A DNA stretch of 64,000 nucleotides from Allomuricauda sp. CAU 1633 (GTDB lineage: Bacteria > Bacteroidota > Bacteroidia > Flavobacteriales > Flavobacteriaceae). The position numbers and the translations under genes were made by a program. The notes under the pieces are model-generated. The model searched no databases. It saw nothing but the letters and a program-made list of their open reading frames with translations, and had not been told where the DNA came from. The first letter of the stretch is position 1, and each line of letters opens with the position of its first letter. Below, piece after piece: positions 10,901 to 19,310 of this stretch. The stretch covers positions 806,001 through 870,000 of the forward strand of contig NZ_JAFLNE010000001.1 in the NCBI RefSeq assembly GCF_017313225.1, given 5' to 3'.

Positions 10901-10999
10901 TGCGTCCGAAACAGTACCAGATACTGTCTGAGCTTTTGCTAAACTGAAGCATAAAAATGCCCCAAGCAGCAAAAGGCTTCTAAGTAGCGTAATCTTCAT
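7910..10999 (-). CDS. SusC-like TonB-dependent outer-membrane transporter
   Basis: A 1029-residue SusC/RagA transporter that imports oligosaccharides through the outer membrane using TonB energy. The order is: Sec signal (residues 1-24, ending AKAQ), a carboxypeptidase-regulatory-like beta domain (VSGTVSDANGPLPGASVLVRG, to about 95), a TonB box (EVVIIGYG), the plug with VDGIPISG and SILKDASATAIYGSRGANGV, and a long beta-barrel ending GINAKF with a terminal Phe. Length is normal for the family. It pairs with the SusD protein downstream. The upstream region holds a LacI-type palindrome about 95 bases before the start, so repression or activation by the divergent LacI-type regulator is likely (inference). 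Confidence 0.96.
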   Translation of the reverse strand: MKITLLRSLLLLGAFLCFSLAKAQTVSGTVSDANGPLPGASVLVRGTTNGTQTDFDGNYTLDGIGDSATLVFSYIGYKSVEVAVNGRSTIDITLEEDAQALDEVVIIGYGQTTVKDATGAVAAVTSEDFNGGVIASPEQLIQGKTAGVQITQSSGEPGAGINIRIRGANSIRSNNNPLFVVDGIPISGESTTPEGGDISNGTNATRNPLNFINPSDIESMSILKDASATAIYGSRGANGVVIITTKTGKAGQGGVWEFNSNLSISSPANKYDLFDADEFLTQTAAIRSQEIADGNDFGYNTDWQDYITRTVASQNQNLSYSNNYGSGNVRATFSYGKQFGVIEKSSQERITGRINANHRFLDDKLKLSLQASASRVNDEAPPISGSAGASGNLIGAAYSANPTWPADPNFFLDGNLINPANYLANWQSETFTDRYLINFSAEYDVTDELTAKVAVGYDDSDAEAISVISPNINNFDRVSGNGQAAYNTLKATSQLLEATLSYQKDFGNSSIDAIVGYTFQDFRRQGFNSQGWGSPTPNLDNMGDLLVGAINGARNAIVGPYQQFGYDSGSTFVNRILPTLDEESTLPSGVRSGYLSLWGDEFDNTDELQSFFGRINYSLNNKYLFTATLRADGSSRFGGNNKYGYFPSGAFAWKLTEEDFIGDAFSTLKLRLSVGVTGNQEGLGYANYLKRTRFAGPVIDNDGSINRPGTETVAVQNPDLKWESTLDYNIGVDFGFNNDRFSGTLDFYRKETSDLLFRQPAAAPAFDPFTFKNLEDGTLINQGVELSLNYDFIQTADVTFSTSFNISYNDNTVEGLNGTTANFGILNGPGLTGAFAQRLGEGRSIFSYYMATYDENGFSADDKDFVDEDAVPDVISGLALNLRVKNWDVSTFFTGQFGFSVYNNTANAFLNRPTFETSRNSTPEGLQLLSQEVSTLYLEKGDFVRWQNASIGYNVPLSGSGALKSLRFSVTGQNLALFTDYSGLDPEVSSSTASFTDARDVTGGIPSQGIDYTSFPRPRTFTLGINAKF

Positions 11000-11094
11000 A
11001 AATAGTTAATTTTAAGTTTAGTTAATTTTAATTCAAGTGTTAAACATATACAAAAAAAATGTTAATCTAAATTTAAGCATATCGCAACATAGAG

Positions 11095-11108
11095 CGAAAA
11101 CGGTTTCG
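11095..11108. promoter_or_regulatory. Candidate LacI-family operator upstream of susC
   Basis: CGAAAACGGTTTCG pairs at 6 of 7 positions around a central CG, the layout typical of LacI/GalR/CcpA operators. It is located between susC and a divergent LacI-family gene. Binding by that regulator is inferred from position and symmetry. Confidence 0.6.
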
Positions 11109-11210
11109 TGTTGATAACTTTGTATTTGTAGAAGGTTGACAAAATTAATGTACGTATAACACTTATATCACAATATAAAGACAAATAAATAAGAAATATG
11201 CAATTTTTCC

Positions 11211-11223
11211 ACTAATATAGTAT
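11211..11223. repeat. 13-mer ACTAATATAGTAT, copy 2 (upstream of susC)
   Basis: Identical to the 13-mer at 6188-6200 upstream of the VCBS lipoproteins of the same locus. It lies about 210 bases before the susC start and 150 bases before the regulator gene. Confidence 0.35.
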
Positions 11224-11373
11224 TTTTATTTTTTAGCACCTATTAACGTTTTGATAAGAGTTTTTTTAACCGGCAACGTGTTTTTGTTAAAATGCATATT
11301 TTGGTCAAGCCTCTTTTCTTTATTACGTAATTTCCCGAACCCAAATCTTAGAATTAATTAGCAACACTATAAA

Positions 11374-12393
11374 GTGAAAATCACATTAAAAGATATTGCA
11401 AGAGAACTTGAAGTATCCATTTCAACAGTTTCAAAAGCACTGAAGAACAGTGAAGAAATCAGCAGGGATACCAAGGAAAAGGTACAGGCTTTTGCCAAAC
11501 TCTATAATTACAAGCCCAACAACATTGCCATTAGTCTTAAAAATAAGAGGACCAAGAACATTGGCGTTGTTATTCCAGATATAGTACACCACTTTTTTAC
11601 CACTGTTATTAGGGGAATTGAGAAATACGCAAATGCCAGAGGGTATAACGTAATAGTCTGTTTATCAGAGGAATCCTTTGATAAAGAAGTTATCAATATG
11701 GAAATGTTGGCCAATGGAAGTATAGACGGCTTCATTATGTCATTATCCTCGGAGACCCAACAAAAAGGGGACTATAACCACTTAAAGGAAGTCACTGAAC
11801 AAGGAATCCCTGTGGTATTATTCGATAGAATAACCAATGAAATAGACTGTGATAAGGTAATCATTGACGATGAGCTCGGGGCCTACATGGCCACCCAAAA
11901 ACTTATTGAGCAAGGCAGAAAAAAAATAGCATTGATCAGTACAGACGACTACCTAAGTGTGAGTAAAGCCCGTACCATGGGATATAAAAAGGCATTGACA
12001 GACAGTGGTTTGGGTGTGGACGAATCCAGAATATTGAAACTTCCTACCATGGAAATGGATGAAATGGGCATCAAAGATTTTTTCGAGGAACACCCAGAAG
12101 TCGATGCCGTTTTGTGTGTCAATGAGATTTTTGCGGTGTATAGCATGCGTCTAGCCCAAGAAAAGGGCCTTAAAATACCTGAAGATATCTCATTCATTGG
12201 CTTTACGGACGGCTTTTTGTCCAAATATGCCTATCCCAGCTTAACGGTAGTGGCGCAGCACGGTGAAAAAATGGGAGAGATTTCCGCCCAAATGCTAATT
12301 GATAAGGTAGAGGGGGAAAAAGGAGAGGAAGAGACCTTCCTGACCAAGACTTTGGAACCTACCTTGGTCATTAGGGATTCCATATTTCATTAA
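11374..12393 (+). CDS. LacI-family transcriptional regulator
   Basis: A 339-residue LacI/GalR-type DNA-binding regulator of sugar genes. The N-terminus is a canonical helix-turn-helix (ITLKDIARELEVSISTVSKALK) with a hinge around residues 46-60 (KPNNIAISLKNKRTKNIGVVIPD). The rest is a periplasmic-binding-protein-like effector domain (DGFIMSLSSE, GIPVVLFDR, IPEDISFIGFTDG). The start is GTG at 11374; the motif begins at once, so no longer N-terminus is expected. It stands between the divergent susCD genes and the downstream GH65 and GH13 genes. Control of both arms, with an alpha-glucan oligosaccharide as effector, is inferred. Confidence 0.93.
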   Translation: MKITLKDIARELEVSISTVSKALKNSEEISRDTKEKVQAFAKLYNYKPNNIAISLKNKRTKNIGVVIPDIVHHFFTTVIRGIEKYANARGYNVIVCLSEESFDKEVINMEMLANGSIDGFIMSLSSETQQKGDYNHLKEVTEQGIPVVLFDRITNEIDCDKVIIDDELGAYMATQKLIEQGRKKIALISTDDYLSVSKARTMGYKKALTDSGLGVDESRILKLPTMEMDEMGIKDFFEEHPEVDAVLCVNEIFAVYSMRLAQEKGLKIPEDISFIGFTDGFLSKYAYPSLTVVAQHGEKMGEISAQMLIDKVEGEKGEEETFLTKTLEPTLVIRDSIFH

Positions 12394-12422
12394 GTTTACA
12401 ATGTCCTTATCATAAAGCTGCC

Positions 12423-12430
12423 TACATTTG
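12423..12430 (+). promoter_or_regulatory. -7 box before the GH65 gene
   Basis: TACATTTG matches the Bacteroidota -7 consensus TAnnTTTG exactly, 20 bases before the GH65 ATG. No clear TTTG stands at -33. The GH65 and GH13 genes may therefore be transcribed independently of the regulator gene. Confidence 0.4.
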
Positions 12431-12450
12431 CTTCACAATTTTGGTAAGCA

Positions 12451-14757
12451 ATGAATCAAGACTACATAAAAGCACACCCTTGGTCCATTATAGAGGAGGG
12501 GTTTAGCAGCGAACAAGTAGAATCTTCTGAAAGCCTTTTCAGTTTAGGCAATGGAGCCATGGGTCAACGTGCCAACTTTGAAGAGCAATACTCGGGCGAA
12601 ACGTTTCAAGGCAGTTATATTGCCGGGGTTTATTACCCAGACAAAACCCGCGTGGGGTGGTGGAAGAATGGGTATCCTGAATATTTTGCAAAAGTGCTCA
12701 ATGCTCCCAATTGGATTGGGATTGGCGTGATGATCAATAATGTTCCGCTGGATTTGAACACCTGCAAAAAAGTGGAGCATTTCCGTCGCGAACTCAATAT
12801 GCAGGAAGGTTGGTACAAGCGAAGTTTTGTCGCCACCCTGCCCAATGACCTGGAAGTAGCGGTTGACGTAGTTCGCTTCTTGAGCTTGGACCTGGATGAA
12901 ACAGGTGCCATTCAATATAATCTACAAGTACTGAACTCGGATGCTGAGGTGGAGGTGGTCCCATATTTGGATGGTGGCATTAAAAATAAGGACACCAACT
13001 GGGACGATAAGTTCTGGAATATAACCAAAATTGCTTCGGAAGGAAATAGGGCTTTTATTGAATCCCATACCATGAAGACCAACTTTTCGGTCTGCACTTT
13101 TATGCAGAGTGCGTTGTACGTCGATGGGATTGAATCTGATATAGAACCAACGGCTGAAAAAGACGATGCATCCGTTGGTCATTCCTATATTATTGAGCTC
13201 GGAAAGGATGAAACCCTTACCTTGGTGAAGTTTGGAGGCTACACCGTTGATACAAATCATCCAAAGGATAAATTGCAACAAGCTGCCCATACCGTTTTGG
13301 ACGAAGCTTCGCAATTGGGATTTGATACCCTCCTGCAAAAACAAAGAGAGGCTTGGGCCCAGATCTGGGAGATGAGCGACATTACCATTGAAGGTGATGT
13401 ACAAGCGCAACAAGGTATCCGGTTCAATATTTTTCAGTTGAACCAGACATATTTGGGCAAAGATTCCCGTTTGAACATCGGCCCAAAAGGATTTACTGGA
13501 GAAAAATACGGAGGAAGTACCTATTGGGATACCGAAGCCTATTGCCTGCCTTTCTACATGGCCACCAAAAACCAAGATGTAGCTTGGAACTTACTAAAAT
13601 ATCGATACAACCACTTGGAAAAGGCCATCGAAAATGCGGAAAAATTGGGCTTTTCCAATGGAGCGGCGCTTTATCCCATGGTCACCATGAACGGGGAGGA
13701 ATGCCATAACGAATGGGAAATCACTTTTGAGGAAATCCATAGAAATGGAGCCATTGCCTTCGCTATTTATAATTACCATAGATTCACAGGAGACTACAGC
13801 TACATCCCAAAAATGGGATTGGAGGTATTGATCGGGATAGCGCGATTCTGGCACCAACGGGTCAATTTTTCCGAAGAGAAACAGAAATATGTGATGTTGG
13901 GTGTTACCGGACCCAATGAGTACGAAAACAATGTCAACAACAACTGGTATACCAACTATTTGGCTAAGTGGTGCATTGCGTATGCTTTGGAACAACTCAA
14001 AATTGTCCAAGAATCCTATCCAGAAGATTACAAAAGAATTATCCAGAAAACCAACTTGACCCAACCCGAAACAGAAGATTGGGCAAAAGTGGCTAACAAT
14101 ATGTACTTCCCATTCTCGGAAAAGCATGGAGTCTTCTTGCAACAAGATGGGTTTTTGGACAAAAAAATGATTAAGGTCCAGGATCTGGACAAGTCCGAAC
14201 GGCCCATCAACCAAAAATGGAGCTGGGACCGGATTTTACGCTCACCCTATATTAAACAAGCTGATGTGCTTCAGGGATTTTATTTCTTTGAGGGCGATTT
14301 TAGCCAAGAGGAACTGGAGCGTCATTTCGATTTCTACGAACCTTTTACAGTACATGAGTCTTCACTGTCACCCTGTGTGCACAGCATCCAAGCAGCCAAG
14401 TTGGGACGGATGGAACAAGCATACACCTTCTACCTCAGGACTTCCAGACTGGACTTGGATGATTACAACAAAGAGGTAAAGGAAGGGCTGCACATCACTT
14501 CCATGGCTGGGACTTGGATGAGCATTGTTGAGGGTTTTGGTGGTATGCGGGTATTGAACGATCAGTTGTGCTTTGCACCCAAGATTCCAGACCAATGGCA
14601 GTCCTATTCCTTTAAAATTAATTTTAGAAACCAGATTATTACCATACATGTTTCGGCAAAAGGAAATTCCTTTGAAATCACTGGAAATAAGCCGTTGAGT
14701 ATTCAGGTTGATGGAAAATCGGTCAAATTGATTCCCGGAGAAACTACCAAAGCATGA
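12451..14757 (+). CDS. GH65 disaccharide phosphorylase, probably maltose phosphorylase
   Basis: A 768-residue cytoplasmic GH65 enzyme without a signal peptide. Family members cleave alpha-glucosides with phosphate to glucose 1-phosphate and glucose. The N-terminal beta-sandwich is followed by the (alpha/alpha)6 barrel. The general acid is Glu490 in GPNEYENNVNNNWYTN, close in number to Glu487 of the Lactobacillus enzyme. The specificity loop ECHNEWEITFEE has its His at 419, and this HNEWEITFE loop is the one I recall for maltose phosphorylases rather than trehalose or kojibiose phosphorylases. Its TGA overlaps the GH13 ATG (ATGA). No beta-phosphoglucomutase or MFS transporter, common partners of this enzyme, is adjacent. 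Confidence 0.92.
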   Translation: MNQDYIKAHPWSIIEEGFSSEQVESSESLFSLGNGAMGQRANFEEQYSGETFQGSYIAGVYYPDKTRVGWWKNGYPEYFAKVLNAPNWIGIGVMINNVPLDLNTCKKVEHFRRELNMQEGWYKRSFVATLPNDLEVAVDVVRFLSLDLDETGAIQYNLQVLNSDAEVEVVPYLDGGIKNKDTNWDDKFWNITKIASEGNRAFIESHTMKTNFSVCTFMQSALYVDGIESDIEPTAEKDDASVGHSYIIELGKDETLTLVKFGGYTVDTNHPKDKLQQAAHTVLDEASQLGFDTLLQKQREAWAQIWEMSDITIEGDVQAQQGIRFNIFQLNQTYLGKDSRLNIGPKGFTGEKYGGSTYWDTEAYCLPFYMATKNQDVAWNLLKYRYNHLEKAIENAEKLGFSNGAALYPMVTMNGEECHNEWEITFEEIHRNGAIAFAIYNYHRFTGDYSYIPKMGLEVLIGIARFWHQRVNFSEEKQKYVMLGVTGPNEYENNVNNNWYTNYLAKWCIAYALEQLKIVQESYPEDYKRIIQKTNLTQPETEDWAKVANNMYFPFSEKHGVFLQQDGFLDKKMIKVQDLDKSERPINQKWSWDRILRSPYIKQADVLQGFYFFEGDFSQEELERHFDFYEPFTVHESSLSPCVHSIQAAKLGRMEQAYTFYLRTSRLDLDDYNKEVKEGLHITSMAGTWMSIVEGFGGMRVLNDQLCFAPKIPDQWQSYSFKINFRNQIITIHVSAKGNSFEITGNKPLSIQVDGKSVKLIPGETTKA

Positions 14758-16625
14758 AAACTATTCGGCTCATCACTTTCTTGATTGTGTTGGGCGCAGT
14801 ATATTCATGTAAGGAAAACAGGAACGAAAAGCCCACCGAGCTGCTTATGAAGAAAAAAACCGTAGTCTATCAGGTTTTTACCCGACTATTTGGAAACACC
14901 AATACCACCAACAAGCCTTGGGGTACCATCGACGAAAATGGGGTCGGCAAGTTTGCGGATTTTACCGATAAAGCCTTGGGGGAAATTAAGGATTTGGGCG
15001 TAACACACATTTGGTATACCGGAGTTCCCCATCATGCCTTGATCAACGACTATACGGCGCATGGAATTTCCAACGATGACCCTGATGTGGTCAAGGGTCG
15101 TGCCGGTTCCCCGTATGCTGTTAAGGACTACTATAATGTTAACCCTGATTTGGCGCTTGATCCTTCAAATCGATTGGAAGAATTCAAGGCACTTATTGAG
15201 CGCACCCATAAAGCCGACATGAAGGTCATCATTGATATCGTGCCCAACCATGTGGCCCGAAATTATGAAGGAACCACCAATCCAGAAGGAGTGGAAGACT
15301 TTGGAGCTAGTGACGATACGAGCAAAGAGTACGATGTCAACAATAACTTCTACTATATTCCGGGAGAAGCGTTTAAAGTTCCTGAATGGCATAATGGCTA
15401 TGAACCACTTGGAGGTGAAAAAAATGCATTGGCCGATTCTAAGTTTGAAGAAAACCCTGCCAAGTGGACCGGTAATGGCTCCCGATTGGCCCAACCCCAT
15501 TTTAATGATTGGTATGAGACTGTAAAGGTGAACTATGGCATTCGTCCTGATGGAACCAAAGATTTTGAGGAACTCCCTGAAGAGCTTTGGACGAAGGACT
15601 ACAAAGCTCACTATGAATTTTGGAGGGACAAAACCCTTCCCGATTCGTGGTACAAGTTCAAGGACATTGCCCAATATTGGCTAGATTTTGGTGTGGATGG
15701 TTTCCGGTTTGATATGGCCGAAATGGTTCCAGTGGAATTTTGGAGTTATCTCAACTCCAGTATCAAAATGAAAAATCCTGATGCTTTTTTATTGGCAGAG
15801 GTCTACAATCCTGATTTGTACCGAGCTTACATCCATATGGGAAAAATGGATTACTTGTATGACAAGGTCGACCTTTATGACAGCATCAAACATATTATGA
15901 AGGGTTACGGGTGGACGGACCATATCCCTGTGGTGCAGCAAAAAGTGGCGGATATTGAACACCACATGCTCCACTTTCTGGAAAACCATGATGAACAGCG
16001 TATCGCCAGCCCAGATTTTGTAGGTGATGCCAAATTGGCCAAACCTGCAATGGTAGTTTCGGCTACGATCAGCACCTCGCCGACCATGATTTACTTCGGA
16101 CAGGAAGTTGGGGAACCCGGTGCAGAGGACGCCGGCTTTGGGAAACCTACCCGAACCTCCATTTTCGATTACATTGGAGTGCCCCATCACCAACGTTGGG
16201 TGAATAACAAGAATTTTGATGGTGGCCAACTTTCAAAAGAAGAACAGGATCTACGCGATTTCTACCAACGGCTTCTGAATTTTACCATTGAAAGCAGTGC
16301 TTTAATGGGAGAATACCAAGAAATCCATTATTATAATAAGGATCATACGGAAAGTTATGACCATAGGGTTTTTTCTTATGTACGGTGGTCGTCCAATGAA
16401 AAACTCATCATTGTTTCCAATTTTGATGCTAATAAGAGCTATAACTTCACCCTAAAGGTACCCGAAGATATCATTGCAAAGTGGCAATTGAAAAACAATG
16501 TATTTCAGCTTGAGGAAAAGCTCTATGGGCAGGTAGATAAGGTACTCTCTGTCAATAGCGGAAGGGGAGAAATACAACTGGAACTTCAACCCTTGCAATC
16601 TTATATTTTTAGTTTGAAGCCATAA
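14754..16625 (+). CDS. GH13 alpha-amylase-family lipoprotein
   Basis: A 623-residue GH13 glycosidase acting on alpha-1,4-glucans. The signal ends GAVYSC (Cys19), so it is exported and lipid-anchored. All four GH13 regions are visible: DIVPNHVAR (region I), GFRFDMAEM with nucleophile Asp320, LLAEVYNP with acid/base Glu349, and FLENHDEQR with Asp413. The C-terminal part (about 530-623) is the usual beta-sandwich domain. The start is coupled to the GH65 stop (4-base overlap). It probably makes short maltodextrins for the cytoplasmic phosphorylase, which is inference from the operon. Whether it faces the periplasm or the cell surface is not decided by the sequence. Confidence 0.94.
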   Translation: MKTIRLITFLIVLGAVYSCKENRNEKPTELLMKKKTVVYQVFTRLFGNTNTTNKPWGTIDENGVGKFADFTDKALGEIKDLGVTHIWYTGVPHHALINDYTAHGISNDDPDVVKGRAGSPYAVKDYYNVNPDLALDPSNRLEEFKALIERTHKADMKVIIDIVPNHVARNYEGTTNPEGVEDFGASDDTSKEYDVNNNFYYIPGEAFKVPEWHNGYEPLGGEKNALADSKFEENPAKWTGNGSRLAQPHFNDWYETVKVNYGIRPDGTKDFEELPEELWTKDYKAHYEFWRDKTLPDSWYKFKDIAQYWLDFGVDGFRFDMAEMVPVEFWSYLNSSIKMKNPDAFLLAEVYNPDLYRAYIHMGKMDYLYDKVDLYDSIKHIMKGYGWTDHIPVVQQKVADIEHHMLHFLENHDEQRIASPDFVGDAKLAKPAMVVSATISTSPTMIYFGQEVGEPGAEDAGFGKPTRTSIFDYIGVPHHQRWVNNKNFDGGQLSKEEQDLRDFYQRLLNFTIESSALMGEYQEIHYYNKDHTESYDHRVFSYVRWSSNEKLIIVSNFDANKSYNFTLKVPEDIIAKWQLKNNVFQLEEKLYGQVDKVLSVNSGRGEIQLELQPLQSYIFSLKP

Positions 16626-16651
16626 AAAAAGCGGACTGCAATGCAATCCGC
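16624..16651 (-). terminator. Terminator for the small membrane protein gene
   Basis: The hairpin 16631-16651 (GCGGACTGCAATGCAATCCGC, one internal mismatch) is followed on the minus strand by seven U residues (16630-16624). It directly abuts the GH13 stop codon and may stop transcription from both sides, but the U tract serves the minus strand. Confidence 0.75.
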
Positions 16652-16674
16652 CTAAGTTTAAGGTGGTTATGATT

Positions 16675-17094
16675 TTATTCCTTTTTGGCTGTTTTTTGAT
16701 AGACCAGGGAGATTACAACTCCAATAATGCCAAAGAAAGCGATATCTAGTATGGCCTCTACCACATGACCGGTCATATCCATAAAGTTGGCGGTTGCGTA
16801 ATTTAGCAAACCCATGCCGAGCCCTATCAAAATACCGATCCACATTCCAAATTGAAAACCTTGTCCCATGGAATGGTGTCCTCTAGCCCATTTACTGTAA
16901 AGCGTACTCAATGCAAACACTGCAATCAAGTTTGCCAATGCAATAAGGCCCAAATTGGGAACCTCCTTCATGACACTGACAATCGTGTGCTGTTCAAAAA
17001 AATCTACTGTGGCCATACCCCAAATGAGGTATCCCAAGAAAAACATGACAATTGTACCGACCAAGGTGGCCAGTAAATTAGATTTTGAAAACAT
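16675..17094 (-). CDS. Small four-helix membrane protein, unknown function
   Basis: A 139-residue protein with four hydrophobic segments, near residues 8-28 (LATLVGTIVMFFLGYLIWGM), 48-68 (GLIALANLIAVFALSTLY), 80-100 (GMWIGILIGLGMGLLNY) and 112-132 (EAILDIAFFGIIGVVISLVY). I do not recognise the family with confidence. The pattern recalls DUF1761-type proteins, but that is a guess. It is a single-gene unit with its own terminator and a long AT-rich upstream region (17095-17285). Confidence 0.75.
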   Translation of the reverse strand: MFSKSNLLATLVGTIVMFFLGYLIWGMATVDFFEQHTIVSVMKEVPNLGLIALANLIAVFALSTLYSKWARGHHSMGQGFQFGMWIGILIGLGMGLLNYATANFMDMTGHVVEAILDIAFFGIIGVVISLVYQKTAKKE

Positions 17095-17285
17095 GTTGGT
17101 TTAATTAATTGGTTATTAATGTGATAAATATATTAAATAAAAATTATCAAATACATAAAATATACAATACAATATTATCAATATTGTTTTTTAGATAGGG
17201 TTTGAGCTTACTTTTTGATTTCTAAAAAAGGATTCTTTGTTTCGGTTTCAAATTGTATTTTTAGCATTCTTAAACAAAAAACAGG

Positions 17286-18038
17286 ATGAAAAAAGGTTTG
17301 CTGTGGGCCTCCTTGGCCATTTTGCTTTTAAACAGTTGTGGTATGAAAGATTCAAAACCGTTGGTTATTGGTCATAGGGGAGCCATGGGCCATGAGACTG
17401 AAAATACATTGGTTTCCATAAAAAAGGCTATGGATCTAGGAGTGGATATGGTAGAAATAGACGTGTTTAGAATTGATAGTGGGGAAATTGCGGTTTTTCA
17501 TGATAGAACTGTGGATAGGCTGACCAATGGTAGTGGTATGATAGAGGATTACAATATGTTTGCCATGAGACAACTGGTTGTTGAAGGCGGGCATAGAATC
17601 CCAATTCTTCAAGATGTTTTAAAGCTCATCAATAACCAAGTGGCCCTTAACATTGAATTGAAGGGATACAAAACGGCAGATAAGGTCAATCAAATTGTAA
17701 GCTACTATATTTCTGATAGGGGTTGGTCTCCCGATAACATCATTATTTCCAGTTTTATTTGGGATGAATTAAGGGAGATGCGAAAGATCAATCCAGAGGT
17801 TAAAATTGCCGTCCTTACCGAGGAAGACCCATTACAGGCCATTGAGGTCGCCAAAGAACTCAATGCGGTCGCTATAAACCCCAATTATACAACCCTGACC
17901 CAGGAAAATACGGACAAGATTCATGATGAAGACCTTAAGGTTTACACTTGGACCGTTAATGAACCCGAAGACATTCAACGAATGAAAGATTTTGGGGTGG
18001 ATGGTATCATCACCAATTATCCCGAGCGTGCACATTGA
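17286..18038 (+). CDS. Glycerophosphodiester phosphodiesterase lipoprotein
   Basis: A 250-residue GDPD-family enzyme that hydrolyses glycerophosphodiesters to sn-glycerol 3-phosphate and an alcohol. A short signal ends LLNSC (Cys18), so the enzyme is exported and lipid-anchored. The family motifs are clear: VIGHRGAMGHETENT (HRG...E-N-T), DMVEIDVFR (ExD) and IAVFHDRTVDRLTNG (HD). The C-terminus has the expected YTWTVNEPEDIQRMKDFGVDGIITNYPE. Its stop codon TGA overlaps the ATG of the next gene by one base. The glycerol kinase and facilitator genes lie 1.3 kb away on the other strand, so the two fit a common glycerol 3-phosphate supply theme. Confidence 0.95.
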   Translation: MKKGLLWASLAILLLNSCGMKDSKPLVIGHRGAMGHETENTLVSIKKAMDLGVDMVEIDVFRIDSGEIAVFHDRTVDRLTNGSGMIEDYNMFAMRQLVVEGGHRIPILQDVLKLINNQVALNIELKGYKTADKVNQIVSYYISDRGWSPDNIIISSFIWDELREMRKINPEVKIAVLTEEDPLQAIEVAKELNAVAINPNYTTLTQENTDKIHDEDLKVYTWTVNEPEDIQRMKDFGVDGIITNYPERAH

Positions 18039-19309
18039 TGTTTGATGTCATTGTAGTGGGAGGCGGTGCTGCCGGATATTATGCGGCAATTCATATTGTG
18101 GAACAGGCACCGCACCTTAAAGTGGCCATTTTTGAACGGGGCAAGACCGTACTTTCCAAGGTAAAGGTATCTGGTGGTGGTCGATGCAATGTTACCCATG
18201 GCGAATTTGATCCCAGAGAGCTGATCACCAATTATCCACGGGGCGAAAAGGAACTTTTGGGGCCATTCCATACCCATGCCCCAATGGATGTCATGGCTTT
18301 TTTTGAAGATCGGGGTGTCTCACTCAAAATTGAAGACGATGGTCGTGTTTTCCCCCAAAGTGATTCTTCCCAAAGCATTATCGATTGTTTTGAAGCTGAA
18401 ACCAAACGCCTCGGCATTAAAGTACTTAGAAATAGCGCGGTAAAACAGTTCCAAAAGCAGGGTGAAGGTTGGCAGGTCACCACTATGAACAAGCACTATC
18501 AAACCAAAAAACTACTGTTGGCCACGGGAAGCAATGCCAAAATATGGAATCAGTTGAAAGACCTAGGCCATACTATTGTTTCTCCGGTTCCTTCGCTGTT
18601 TACATTCAATATCAAGGACGAACGAATAAATGGAATTCAAGGGATTAGTGCTGATGTCTCGGTGGAAATTCCCCCAAAGCGCATTTTTACCAGTGACAGG
18701 GAAGATTTGGGCTTAAAAAGTGTGGTCAAGGACGAGCCGGTTTTGTGTTCCGAAGGCCCTATTTTGATTACGCACTGGGGATTGAGTGGTCCAGCTATTT
18801 TAAAACTTTCCGCATGGGGGGCCAATATTCTCCATGACTATAATTATGTCTTTCGGGTGAATGTGAATTGGACCCCAGAGTATACCACTGGATCTATGGA
18901 AGGTTTTCTGAAGAAAGTAAAGGAGGTGGAATCCAAAAAAACAGTAATGCGTACCCAAGCGGTGCAGCTTCCAAGGCGTTTGTGGACAAAATTGGTGGAG
19001 GCGGCACACATCACAAAAGATGAAAAATGGGCCGATATCACCAAAGAAAAATTGATCAATTTGGCCAAACAACTTACCGCCTGTTCCTTTCGGGTGGAAG
19101 GAAAAAGCACCTTTAAGGAAGAATTTGTCACCGCAGGTGGAGTCGATTTAAAGGAAATCAATTTCAAGACCTTTGAAAGCAAGTTGCACCCCAACCTCTA
19201 TTTTGCTGGAGAAATCATAAATGTGGATGCCATTACCGGAGGGTTCAATTTCCAAAATGCTTGGACAGGGGCCTATTTGGCTGCCATGTCCATTGCTTCT
19301 CAAAGCTAA
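18038..19309 (+). CDS. NAD(P)/FAD-dependent oxidoreductase, HI0933/BaiN-like
   Basis: A 423-residue flavoprotein. The N-terminal dinucleotide-binding motif is FDVIVVGGGAAGYYAAIH. It is followed by VKVSGGGRCNVTHG, the signature of the HI0933 (YhiN/BaiN) family, and a C-terminal ITGGFNFQNAWTGAYLAA FAD-contact region. The ATG at 18038 shares its A with the TGA of the GDPD gene. A TTG one codon upstream is less likely. The physiological substrate of this widespread family is poorly defined. Coupling to the GDPD gene may be only a matter of shared transcription. Confidence 0.9.
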   Translation: MFDVIVVGGGAAGYYAAIHIVEQAPHLKVAIFERGKTVLSKVKVSGGGRCNVTHGEFDPRELITNYPRGEKELLGPFHTHAPMDVMAFFEDRGVSLKIEDDGRVFPQSDSSQSIIDCFEAETKRLGIKVLRNSAVKQFQKQGEGWQVTTMNKHYQTKKLLLATGSNAKIWNQLKDLGHTIVSPVPSLFTFNIKDERINGIQGISADVSVEIPPKRIFTSDREDLGLKSVVKDEPVLCSEGPILITHWGLSGPAILKLSAWGANILHDYNYVFRVNVNWTPEYTTGSMEGFLKKVKEVESKKTVMRTQAVQLPRRLWTKLVEAAHITKDEKWADITKEKLINLAKQLTACSFRVEGKSTFKEEFVTAGGVDLKEINFKTFESKLHPNLYFAGEIINVDAITGGFNFQNAWTGAYLAAMSIASQS

Positions 19310-19310
19310 A

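Larger units (their letters stand above)
11000..11373. other. Divergent regulatory region between susC and lacI-type gene
   Basis: These 374 bases are AT-rich and carry no credible ORF. They contain the LacI-type palindrome at 11095-11108, a TACGTA palindrome near 11152, the 13-mer ACTAATATAGTAT at 11211-11223, and AACGTT at 11245-11250. On the minus strand TTTTCG (inside the palindrome) is followed after 19 bases by TAAATTTA (11075-11068), one mismatch from the -7 consensus. The palindrome may therefore overlap the -33 element of susC. Confidence 0.6.
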
